Positions 1-5,404 of a stretch of 5,404 nucleotides of DNA are shown piece by piece. The notes beneath the pieces were generated by a model. That model saw nothing but the letters and a program-made list of their open reading frames with translations, did not search any database and had not been told where the DNA came from. The stretch spans positions 1 to 5,404 of the forward strand of contig DAOVKH010000122.1 in the NCBI GenBank assembly GCA_030631875.1. Direction: 5' to 3'. The stretch comes from Deltaproteobacteria bacterium (lineage in GTDB: Bacteria; Desulfobacterota; GWC2-55-46; DRQE01). A program made the position numbers and the translations under genes. Position 1 is the first letter of the stretch; each line of letters begins with the position of its first letter.

Positions 1-782
1 AGGCTCTACGAGGCTTTAGAGAGGTGATAGACGCCTTCGGTATAGAGCCGTCAGAGATTAAGACTGCGGCTACAAGTGTCGTCAGAAGAGCCGTAAACGC
101 CGAGGCCTTCACGGCCGAGGTACTCAAAGAGACGGGCATCACTCTAACGGTGATATCAGGTGAAGAGGAAGCACGACTCTCACTACTCGGACTACTCAGT
201 GCTGTAGATAAAAGTGTTGTAAAAAAGAGACTTCTCTCCGTAGATATTGGCGGCGGAAGTACCGAGTTTATGGTCTCAGAGGCAGGCGAATTCAAAGCCG
301 CTTGGAGCCTGGAGATGGGTGTCGTTCACTTAAGTGAAGGCCATATTGAGAGAGGCAAGGACAGATTACCCTCTAAAGAAGAGCTTAGCTCCATGGAGGC
401 TGAGATATCGGGGCAGATAAATAACCTGACATCTAATATGAAGGATAATACCATACCCGTTGATTACTTTAAAGAAAACGGCGAGCTTTTAGGTACGGCA
501 GGGACGATAACGAGCCTTGCGGCAATTGATTTAGGCCTTAAGGAGTACGACCGAGAGGCCGTCAATAACCACATCATTACAAAGGCAAAGGTCGAAGCTC
601 TCTATCTGAGGCTCTTGAATATGACCCCGAAGGAACGCTCCGAGGTTACGGAATTAGAGGGTGGCAGAGAGGATCTCATCATACCTGGCATAGCCATCCT
701 ACTTGAGACGATGACGAGATTTGGATTCGATAGAATACGTGCTATAGACGCGGGGCTCTTAGAGGGGCTCCTCTTAAGATAA
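1..782 (+). CDS. Ppx/GppA family exopolyphosphatase / guanosine pentaphosphatase, 5' end missing
   Basis: This is the C-terminal part of a Ppx/GppA phosphatase, a family that releases phosphate from polyphosphate and/or converts pppGpp to ppGpp in the cytoplasm. The frame is open to the left edge (first full codon at base 3, reading ALRGFREVIDAFGI), so the GTG at 24 is internal and the true start lies outside. Visible family landmarks in order are the AATSVVRRAVNA segment, SGEEEAR (156-176), the phosphate-binding DIGGGSTEF (from 243), the second nucleotide-binding motif GTAGTITSLAA (from 492) and the closing AIDAGLLEGLLL. The protein stops immediately after this last motif, so it lacks the C-terminal HD-like domain of the roughly 500-residue E. 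coli enzymes and belongs with the short, about 300-residue forms. Ppx cannot be separated from GppA by sequence alone. It ends 35 bases before guaB with no terminator between, so co-transcription is likely. Confidence 0.93.
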   Translation, partial: ALRGFREVIDAFGIEPSEIKTAATSVVRRAVNAEAFTAEVLKETGITLTVISGEEEARLSLLGLLSAVDKSVVKKRLLSVDIGGGSTEFMVSEAGEFKAAWSLEMGVVHLSEGHIERGKDRLPSKEELSSMEAEISGQINNLTSNMKDNTIPVDYFKENGELLGTAGTITSLAAIDLGLKEYDREAVNNHIITKAKVEALYLRLLNMTPKERSEVTELEGGREDLIIPGIAILLETMTRFGFDRIRAIDAGLLEGLLLR

Positions 783-804
783 TAAAAGTACAAAAACAGA
801 GAAA

Positions 805-810
805 AGGGGG
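805..810 (+). promoter_or_regulatory. Ribosome-binding site deciding the guaB start
   Basis: AGGGGG lies 7 bases before the ATG at 818 but only 1 base before the ATG at 812. Normal Shine-Dalgarno spacing therefore selects 818. Confidence 0.75.
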
Positions 811-817
811 AATGACC

Positions 818-2290
818 ATGAAATCTTCCAGCAGAGAACCAATGACAGCCCTGACATTCGATGACGTATTGCTTCAACCGGCATACTCCGAGATATTACC
901 ACGAGACGCCGACCTGACGACAAAGCTAACAAAGAAGATAACGCTCAACATACCGCTCATAAGCTCAGCCATGGACTCGGTGACAGAGTCGGCTATGGCA
1001 AGGGTCATTGCTCAGGAGGGCGGCATAGGCATCATACACAAGAACCTGACCATAGACGAACAGGCCGCACAGGTCGATAAGGTCAAGAGGCATGAATCGG
1101 TCGTAATAAGAAGCCCACGTACATTCTCTCCCGAGGATAAGATAGCCGAGGCTCTGAGGATTCGCAAAGAAGAACAAATATCAGGCTTCCCGATAATAAA
1201 CAGCCAGGGCATAGTCGTCGGTATAGTAACGAACAGAGACCTACGCTTTGAGACATCCAAAGGCAGGAAGATTTCAAGCATTATGACGAAGAAGGTCATA
1301 ACGGCTCCGAATAATACTACTATAACTAAGGCTCAGGCCATCATGCACAAACATCGTATAGAGAAGCTACCGCTCGTAGATGCCAAAGGCCGCTTGAAGG
1401 GACTCGTCACGATGACCGATATTGAAAAACGTCAGGACTTTCCTAACTCTTGTAAGGACAAGCTCGGTCGCTTGAGGGTGGGTGCGGCCGTAGGCATAGC
1501 CGCCGATCGTGACGAACGAGTCGACGCACTCCTGAAGGCCGGAGCCGACTGCATAGTCGTAGACACGGCACACGGCCACAGCAAAGGTGTTCTTGATGCC
1601 GTCAAGTCGCTTAAGAAGAACTTTAAGTGCGAGATTATAGCCGGCAACGTCGCAACGGCCGACGCAACGACGGCACTCATAAAGGCAGGCGTTGACGGCG
1701 TAAAGGTCGGCGTAGGGCCGGGTTCAATATGCACGACACGCATCGTAACGGGCATAGGAGTCCCACAGATGACTGCCGTAATGGAGGCGGTGAGTGCGGC
1801 AAAGAAGAAGGGCATACCCGTCATATCGGACGGCGGCATAAAGCACTCAGGCGATATAACAAAGGCCATCGCCGCAGGCGCGCACTCGATAATGATAGGC
1901 GGACTCTTCGCGGGAACGGAAGAAAGCCCCGGCGAGACGATACTATTCCAAGGGCGCAGGTTCAAGGTATACAGAGGTATGGGTTCTATCGAAGCAATGA
2001 AGAGCGGCAGTAAGGATAGGTACTTCCAAGACGATGTCGAGAGCGATCTAAAGCTCGTCCCAGAAGGCATAGAAGGCCGCGTTCCGCATAAGGGGCCATT
2101 GGCCGCTACGATATTCCAGCTCATCGGAGGGTTGAGGGCGGGGATGGGCTACCTTGGATGCAAGACAATAGCCGACATACATAAGAAGGCCCGGTTCTCT
2201 AAGCTCACACCATCGGGGCTTCGTGAGAGCCACGTTCACGACGTAACCATCACAAAAGAAGCACCAAATTATAATATGGAGACGACATAA
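818..2290 (+). CDS. guaB: Inosine-5'-monophosphate dehydrogenase
   Basis: GuaB oxidises IMP to XMP with NAD+, the committed step of guanine nucleotide synthesis, as a cytoplasmic tetramer (octamer in many bacteria). The 490-residue product has the normal length and architecture: N-terminal TFDDVLLQPAYS, two CBS domains inserted at about residues 98-210, then the rest of the TIM barrel. The active-site loop GPGSICTTR carries the catalytic cysteine at residue 305. The IMP phosphate-binding stretches SDGGI and MIGGLFAG, and YRGMGS, are present. The mobile flap has the catalytic Arg401-Tyr402 pair in DRYFQ, followed by EGIEGRVPHKG, where His424 replaces the tyrosine of the E. coli motif. With the ATG at 818 as start, Cys305 and Arg401-Tyr402 fall on the E. 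coli numbers. This and the Shine-Dalgarno spacing favour 818 over the ATG two codons earlier at 812. It is followed by guaA after 5 bases, as in the common guaBA operon. The CBS pair is the usual site of purine nucleotide regulation. No frameshift or lost catalytic residue is seen. Confidence 0.98.
   Translation: MKSSSREPMTALTFDDVLLQPAYSEILPRDADLTTKLTKKITLNIPLISSAMDSVTESAMARVIAQEGGIGIIHKNLTIDEQAAQVDKVKRHESVVIRSPRTFSPEDKIAEALRIRKEEQISGFPIINSQGIVVGIVTNRDLRFETSKGRKISSIMTKKVITAPNNTTITKAQAIMHKHRIEKLPLVDAKGRLKGLVTMTDIEKRQDFPNSCKDKLGRLRVGAAVGIAADRDERVDALLKAGADCIVVDTAHGHSKGVLDAVKSLKKNFKCEIIAGNVATADATTALIKAGVDGVKVGVGPGSICTTRIVTGIGVPQMTAVMEAVSAAKKKGIPVISDGGIKHSGDITKAIAAGAHSIMIGGLFAGTEESPGETILFQGRRFKVYRGMGSIEAMKSGSKDRYFQDDVESDLKLVPEGIEGRVPHKGPLAATIFQLIGGLRAGMGYLGCKTIADIHKKARFSKLTPSGLRESHVHDVTITKEAPNYNMETT
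2278..2281 (+). promoter_or_regulatory. Probable guaA ribosome-binding site inside the guaB end
   Basis: GGAG lies in the last codons of guaB, 14 bases before the guaA ATG. The spacing is longer than ideal, and nothing better lies closer. This suggests guaA initiation depends partly on ribosomes finishing guaB. Confidence 0.45.
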
Positions 2291-2295
2291 ATAAT

Positions 2296-3840
2296 ATGAC
2301 GACAGAACGCATACTGATACTCGACTTTGGTTCACAGTACACACAACTCATAGCACGCCGTGTGAGGGAGGCGCGCGTATACTGCGAGATTCATCCCTAT
2401 AAGATGTCGCTTAAAGATATCAAGGCCATGAAGCCCGCCGGTATAATTCTATCGGGAAGTCCAGCGAGCGTATTCGACAAGAAAGCACCACTCATAAGCA
2501 AAGAACTCTTCAAATTAAATATTCCTATACTCGGTATATGCTACGGCATGCAGCACACGTCGAAGCTATTCGGCGGTAAGGTCGAACGCTCCGACACGAG
2601 AGAATACGGCCCGGCCACGATAAAGATAACAAAGGACGAACCACTATTTAAGGGCATCAACGCCGCCAAGGCCGTTAAGGTTTGGATGAGCCACGGCGAC
2701 CGTGTCGAATCTTTGCCAAAGGGTTTCAAGGTCATCGCACGCACGGGAAGCAAGGTCATTGGGGCCGTTAAGAGTACCACGCATAACTTCCACGGCGTTC
2801 AGTTTCACCCGGAGGTTGCGCACACACCGCAGGGTGCAAAGCTCATAAAGAACTTCCTTACAAAGATATGCAATATAAAGCCGTCGTGGACGATGAAGTC
2901 ATTCATCGATACGGCAATTGAAGATATCCGCGCGCAGGTCGGCGACGGTAAGGTCGTATGCGGCTTATCAGGTGGGGTCGATTCGTGCGTAACGGCGGCA
3001 CTCATACAGCGTGCCATCGGGCGAAACCTGACCTGCATATTCGTAGATAACGGTGTGCTCAGAAAGGGCGAGGGCGACAAGGTATACTCGACCCTGAAAG
3101 AAGCCTTCAATGTACGCATCAAGAAGGTCAACGCATCGAAGAGGTTCTTTACAAAGCTCAAGGGTATAACCGACCCCGAACGTAAGCGGAAGATTATCGG
3201 CAATGAGTTCATACACGTCTTTCAGGAAGAAGCAAAGAAGATAAAGAACGTCGAGTACTTGGCTCAAGGCACGCTCTACCCTGACGTTATAGAGAGCGTT
3301 TCATTCAAAGGCCCTTCGGCAATGATAAAGAGCCACCACAACGTCGGCGGGCTACTTAAGAATATGCACTTGAAGCTCGTCGAACCACTTCGTGAGTTAT
3401 TCAAAGATGAGGTACGCCTGCTTGGCCATGAGCTTGGCTTGTCTAATGAGATGGTAAACCGCCATCCATTCCCCGGCCCAGGCCTTGCCATACGCATCAT
3501 AGGTGAGGTAACACCCGTTAGGTGTAAGATTCTCAGAGAAGCCGATGCCATAGTATTGGAAGAGATAAAGCTCGCCGGATTATACGACAAGATCTGGCAG
3601 GCCTTCGCCGTACTCCTGCCCGTTAAGACCGTCGGCGTTATGGGCGACGAGCGAACATACGAAAACACCTTGGCAGTGCGCGCCGTAGAGAGTACCGATG
3701 GAATGACCGCCGACTGGGTGCGGTTGCCATACGACGTACTCGAGCGCATTTCATCACGAGTGATTAACGAGGTCAAGGGTGTGAATAGAGTAGTCCTCGA
3801 TATAAGCTCCAAACCACCAAGCACGATTGAGTGGGAGTAG
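2296..3840 (+). CDS. guaA: GMP synthase (glutamine-hydrolysing)
   Basis: GuaA aminates XMP to GMP using glutamine and ATP, the step after GuaB. The 514-residue product is full length for the two-domain bacterial enzyme. Its N-terminal class I glutamine amidotransferase domain starts with ILDFGSQYTQLIARRVRE and has the nucleophile Cys82 in GICYGMQ, with His171 and Glu173 in the motif QFHPEV completing the triad. The ATP pyrophosphatase domain follows, with the P-loop SGGVDS at residues 225-230, and then YLAQGTLYPDVIES and KSHHNVGG. The C-terminal dimerisation and XMP-binding part contains HPFPGPGLAIR (from residue 390) and ends with the typical DISSKPPSTIEWE. The ATG at 2296, 5 bases after the guaB stop, places the first motif close to the N-terminus as in homologues. 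All key residues looked for are present. Its stop lies just upstream of the next gene, and its last codons carry that gene's Shine-Dalgarno. Confidence 0.98.
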   Translation: MTTERILILDFGSQYTQLIARRVREARVYCEIHPYKMSLKDIKAMKPAGIILSGSPASVFDKKAPLISKELFKLNIPILGICYGMQHTSKLFGGKVERSDTREYGPATIKITKDEPLFKGINAAKAVKVWMSHGDRVESLPKGFKVIARTGSKVIGAVKSTTHNFHGVQFHPEVAHTPQGAKLIKNFLTKICNIKPSWTMKSFIDTAIEDIRAQVGDGKVVCGLSGGVDSCVTAALIQRAIGRNLTCIFVDNGVLRKGEGDKVYSTLKEAFNVRIKKVNASKRFFTKLKGITDPERKRKIIGNEFIHVFQEEAKKIKNVEYLAQGTLYPDVIESVSFKGPSAMIKSHHNVGGLLKNMHLKLVEPLRELFKDEVRLLGHELGLSNEMVNRHPFPGPGLAIRIIGEVTPVRCKILREADAIVLEEIKLAGLYDKIWQAFAVLLPVKTVGVMGDERTYENTLAVRAVESTDGMTADWVRLPYDVLERISSRVINEVKGVNRVVLDISSKPPSTIEWE

Positions 3841-3841
3841 G
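3829..3841 (+). repeat. 13-base junction repeat, copy 1
   Basis: GAGTGGGAGTAGG is identical at 3829-3841 and 4346-4358. In both places it is read in frame as Glu-Trp-Glu-stop and contains the GGGAG ribosome-binding site of the following gene. It is short enough to be coincidence, because the EWE ending is standard for GuaA and a G-rich site is selected here. Confidence 0.5.
3833..3837 (+). promoter_or_regulatory. Ribosome-binding site inside the guaA end
   Basis: GGGAG overlaps the Trp-Glu codons at the guaA terminus and sits 7 bases before the GTG at 3845. It supports that GTG as the start of the next gene, rather than the TTG at 3827, which would overlap guaA by 14 bases. Confidence 0.65.
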
Positions 3842-3844
3842 CGA

Positions 3845-4357
3845 GTGAGAGAGGAAAGAAAAACTCTTCTGCTTCAAATTGCGGCCATAATCCTCTGCCT
3901 AATATTATTCTCATACACTTTTCTTAGTTCTTTTTTTGAGGATATGGATCGCTTAGAGACGATTGACGTTACCTACTCAGACCATGAAGCGGCAGTAAAG
4001 GCCGGAGAGATTGAGAGAGGTTGGATGCCGACGTATATACCAACCTCTGCCAAAGAGATACGCACCAGACATAATATCGATACTAACAATCTCTGGTGGT
4101 CTTTTTATTACGACCCAAAGGACTATGACTTTATGGATAAGTCCTGCAAAAAGGCAGAGAAGAACGATCTTCTATTTACAAGAAAGAGGCAAGCCTTCGA
4201 CTGGTGGCCTGAAGAATTAATAGACGGCTCCAGTGAGTTTCTTGATAACGAGCAATCGTATAATTATTATACTTGTGATAAGACGGCTAATTTAGCGGTA
4301 GATACAACTAAGAGCAAGGCATATCTTTGGGATTTTAGAATAAGAGAGTGGGAGTAG
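3845..4357 (+). CDS. Membrane-anchored protein of unknown function
   Basis: I do not recognise a named family. The predicted 170-residue protein starts with a short basic stretch (MREERK), then one hydrophobic helix at about residues 8-27 (LLLQIAAIILCLILFSYTF). A mostly polar domain of about 140 residues follows and is probably exported, by the positive-inside rule. Its most distinctive part is GWMPTYIPTSAKEIRTR followed by HNIDTNNLWWSFYYDP (residues 59-91). This has the look of a conserved motif (W-x-P-x-x-x-P-x-S-A-x-x-I, then D-T-N and aromatic residues) that I associate with uncharacterised bacterial proteins, without being able to name one. Cys101 and Cys144 lie in the exported part and could form a disulfide. 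The end, KAYLWDFRIREWE, is aromatic-rich. The GTG at 3845 is preferred because GGGAG lies 7 bases upstream. The gene is visibly richer in A+T than guaB or the LOG gene. It follows guaA by 4 bases, so it is probably co-transcribed, but nothing in it points to a purine role. Confidence 0.72.
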   Translation: MREERKTLLLQIAAIILCLILFSYTFLSSFFEDMDRLETIDVTYSDHEAAVKAGEIERGWMPTYIPTSAKEIRTRHNIDTNNLWWSFYYDPKDYDFMDKSCKKAEKNDLLFTRKRQAFDWWPEELIDGSSEFLDNEQSYNYYTCDKTANLAVDTTKSKAYLWDFRIREWE

Positions 4358-4358
4358 G
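4346..4358 (+). repeat. 13-base junction repeat, copy 2
   Basis: Second copy of GAGTGGGAGTAGG (first at 3829-3841). It encodes the final Glu-Trp-Glu-stop of the unknown membrane-anchored protein and carries the ribosome-binding site GGGAG (4350-4354), 8 bases before the ATG at 4363. Confidence 0.5.
4350..4354 (+). promoter_or_regulatory. Ribosome-binding site for the 67-residue membrane protein
   Basis: GGGAG is embedded in the last codons of the preceding gene, 8 bases before the ATG at 4363. This favours the ATG over the in-frame GTG at 4348, which would lie inside the site itself. A second G-run (4357-4360) is too close to the ATG to serve. Confidence 0.6.
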
Positions 4359-4362
4359 GGAT

Positions 4363-4566
4363 ATGTTATTCGAATACTTTGAAGAAATATTCTGCGCCGC
4401 GGCGACGATAGGGGTCTTCTATCTATACCTATCTACCAGAGGCATCGTATGGAAGAGCCGCAAGTTCGAGAGTGAGATACACAGAAAGAAGGCGGCACTT
4501 ACATACATACTCCTGACCCTATGGGGCGGGGGGTTCTTCATTTTAATGATACTTGGAGTAATATAA
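4363..4566 (+). CDS. Small two-helix membrane protein of unknown function
   Basis: This is a 67-residue protein with two hydrophobic stretches, about residues 9-30 (IFCAAATIGVFYLYLS and following) and 44-67 (AALTYILLTLWGGGFFILMI and following). They are joined by a strongly basic loop containing K31, R33, K34, R41, K42 and K43. The positive-inside rule puts this loop in the cytoplasm with both ends outside, giving a helical hairpin in the inner membrane. No catalytic motif is seen and I cannot name a family. It begins 5 bases after the preceding stop and ends 5 bases before the LOG-family ATG, so it is fully embedded in the gene string. A good Shine-Dalgarno, open frame and clear membrane pattern argue that it is real. 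It might partner with the preceding anchored protein, since both are membrane proteins encoded back to back, but nothing direct shows this. Confidence 0.7.
   Translation: MLFEYFEEIFCAAATIGVFYLYLSTRGIVWKSRKFESEIHRKKAALTYILLTLWGGGFFILMILGVI
4555..4558 (+). promoter_or_regulatory. Probable ribosome-binding site for the LOG-family gene
   Basis: GGAG lies in the last codons of the two-helix protein gene, 13 bases before the ATG at 4572. The spacing is long, similar to the guaA site, and consistent with initiation coupled to translation of the upstream gene. Confidence 0.4.
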
Positions 4567-4571
4567 CACCT

Positions 4572-5267
4572 ATGCCGATAGAAGATCTAAAAGGTAAAGA
4601 AACGTGGCGACTCTTTCGTATAATGAGCGAGTTCGTCAAGGGCTTTGAAGAACTCTCCGATATAAAGATGGGCATCAGCATCTTTGGCTCAGCGCGCTTC
4701 GATACCAACGACAAGTACTATAAAGAAGCCGTCAGCCTCTCGAAGCGACTCTCTGATTGTGGTTTTACTATAATCACCGGCGGAGGCCCCGGCATAATGG
4801 AGGCCGCCAATAAAGGTGCATTAGAGAATGGTGGCGAGTCGGTAGGGCTGAACATAACGCTCCCTCAAGAACAAGAGCCCAACAGATACCAAAGCAAGAG
4901 CCTCGACTTCAGGTACTTCTTCGTACGCAAGGTCATGTTCGTCAAGTACGCCATCGGCTACGTCTGTATGCCCGGAGGCTTCGGCACGATGGACGAATTC
5001 TTCGAGGCCTTAACGCTCATACAAACGCATAAGATATATCCGTTCCCGATGATACTTTTCGGCAGTGATTACTGGCAGCCCATAATAGACTTCATGCAGA
5101 CGTCGATGTTAGAGTACGGTACCATATCGGAGAAGGATCTGGAGTTCATAACCTTAACCGACGACCCGGAAGTGGTCGTCGATATAATGTGCAAGCATCG
5201 TAAGTGGAAAGAAGATGTCATAGAGAAGGCGACCGGCACAAGGCCAAAACTTTCACCTGAAGATTAA
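4572..5267 (+). CDS. LOG-family protein (TIGR00730-type), probable nucleoside 5'-monophosphate phosphoribohydrolase
   Basis: This 231-residue cytoplasmic Rossmann-fold protein belongs to the LOG family, often mislabelled lysine decarboxylase. Characterised members hydrolyse the N-glycosidic bond of nucleoside 5'-monophosphates (cytokinin ribotides in plants; AMP, GMP and others for PpnN). The conserved N-terminus EDLKGKETWRLFRIMSEF leads into ISIFGSAR. The phosphate-binding motif GGGPGIMEAANKGA starts at residue 70. SVGLNITLPQEQ and YFFVRKVMFVKYA (with Arg119-Lys120) follow, then the signature PGGFGTMDE at residues 134-142, whose final Glu142 is the expected catalytic acid. The length fits a single-domain member; the extra domains of the roughly 450-residue PpnN are absent. 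The ATG at 4572 is chosen because an earlier in-frame ATG at 4521 would overlap the upstream gene by 46 bases and add residues unlike the family. Substrate preference cannot be read from the sequence, but the position after guaBA makes a purine monophosphate plausible. Confidence 0.92.
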   Translation: MPIEDLKGKETWRLFRIMSEFVKGFEELSDIKMGISIFGSARFDTNDKYYKEAVSLSKRLSDCGFTIITGGGPGIMEAANKGALENGGESVGLNITLPQEQEPNRYQSKSLDFRYFFVRKVMFVKYAIGYVCMPGGFGTMDEFFEALTLIQTHKIYPFPMILFGSDYWQPIIDFMQTSMLEYGTISEKDLEFITLTDDPEVVVDIMCKHRKWKEDVIEKATGTRPKLSPED

Positions 5268-5271
5268 TAAA

Positions 5272-5280
5272 GAGGAGGGG
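5272..5280 (+). promoter_or_regulatory. Strong ribosome-binding site of the last gene
   Basis: GAGGAGGGG lies between the LOG-family stop and the ATG at 5288, with the GGAGG core 9 bases before the start. It is the best Shine-Dalgarno in the window and, unlike the preceding ones, is not buried in the upstream gene. This suggests efficient initiation that is independent of coupling. Confidence 0.75.
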
Positions 5281-5287
5281 ATATAAT

Positions 5288-5404
5288 ATGTCAGCAGACG
5301 ATAGCACGCATTGTTGTGGAGATGAATTGGTAGAGCTTACAGTAACGCTCGAAGAGGACCAAGTAGCAGTACTAAAAGAACTCGCAGAAGAGTATAAGGC
5401 AAAG
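5288..5404 (+). CDS. Start of a small protein of unknown function, cut by the window end
   Basis: The first 39 codons are visible and open to the right edge. They begin MSADDSTHCCGDE, continue LVELTVTLEEDQV and end AVLKELAEEYKAK. A short predicted beta strand (LVELTVTL) followed by an amphipathic, acidic helix resembles the opening of ribbon-helix-helix DNA-binding proteins. The fragment is too short to settle this, and many unrelated small proteins begin similarly. The adjacent His-Cys-Cys near the N-terminus is notable and could bind a metal or be incidental. The strong Shine-Dalgarno at 5272-5280 and the 20-base gap after the LOG-family stop support a real gene, probably in the same transcript. 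Confidence 0.7.
   Translation, partial: MSADDSTHCCGDELVELTVTLEEDQVAVLKELAEEYKAK

Noticed and set aside
783..817. Possible terminator or promoter between ppx/gppA and guaB
   Set aside because: The gap is A-rich with no inverted repeat plus T-run and no paired -35/-10 boxes. Only the ribosome-binding site is evident.
1729..2013. Plus-strand open frame of 94 codons in another frame of guaB
   Set aside because: Its translation is rich in Arg, Gly and His with no domain, and it overlaps the intact catalytic part of guaB.
1432..2124. Long open frame of 230 codons on the minus strand
   Set aside because: It lies wholly inside guaB, has no ribosome-binding site or recognisable motif, and reflects the codon pattern of the plus-strand gene.
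3881..3898. Possible lipoprotein signal at the cysteine in the anchored protein's helix (IILC)
   Set aside because: The residue before Cys is Leu instead of Gly, Ala or Ser, and the hydrophobic stretch continues past the cysteine, so an uncleaved anchor fits better.
3276..3914. Open frame of 212 codons on the minus strand
   Set aside because: It is antisense to the conserved C-terminal half of guaA and shows no protein-like motif, so it is a shadow of guaA.
3931..3937. Run of seven T bases, a possible slippage or phase-variation site
   Set aside because: It simply encodes consecutive Phe codons, is short, and the frame is intact.
4521..4571. Upstream ATG extension of the LOG-family gene
   Set aside because: It would overlap the two-helix protein gene by 46 bases and add a 17-residue stretch unlike the conserved N-terminus.
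5282..5287. TATAAT, matching a -10 promoter box
   Set aside because: It sits between the ribosome-binding site and the ATG of the last gene, where transcription would start inside the gene. No -35 box is seen at the proper distance.

Overview
This window is a compact, single-strand stretch of bacterial housekeeping DNA. All seven genes read left to right, with gaps of about 5 to 35 bases. Order: the 3' part of an exopolyphosphatase/guanosine pentaphosphatase (Ppx/GppA) gene, guaB (IMP dehydrogenase), guaA (glutamine-hydrolysing GMP synthase), a membrane-anchored protein of unknown function (about 170 aa), a two-helix membrane protein (67 aa), a LOG-family nucleotide phosphoribohydrolase-like protein (231 aa), and the first 39 codons of another small protein. 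I see no tRNA, rRNA, insertion sequence, CRISPR array, riboswitch, convincing promoter or terminator. No gene-free stretch exceeds about 40 bases.

guaB and guaA are intact, with all the catalytic motifs I looked for, and together convert IMP to XMP to GMP. The upstream Ppx/GppA family acts on polyphosphate and/or pppGpp. The downstream LOG-family enzyme belongs to a group that splits nucleoside 5'-monophosphates into base and ribose 5-phosphate. The layout therefore reads as a guanine-nucleotide operon flanked by genes that plausibly tune nucleotide or alarmone pools. That functional link is inference from position. The two small membrane-protein genes between guaA and the LOG gene are the least explained part.

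Most junctions place the Shine-Dalgarno sequence of the next gene inside the last codons of the previous one, which suggests translational coupling. The guaA and unknown-gene ends share an identical 13-base junction that encodes Glu-Trp-Glu-stop and also supplies the next ribosome-binding site.

The organism looks like a Gram-negative-type bacterium: the anchored protein has a short basic N-terminus, one helix and a large exported domain. Base composition is balanced and ATA is strikingly preferred for isoleucine. A deltaproteobacterial, Nitrospirota-like or related uncultured lineage is possible, but this is a weak guess. I found no convincing new multi-gene system; the best leads are the two small membrane proteins and the nucleotide-pool context.
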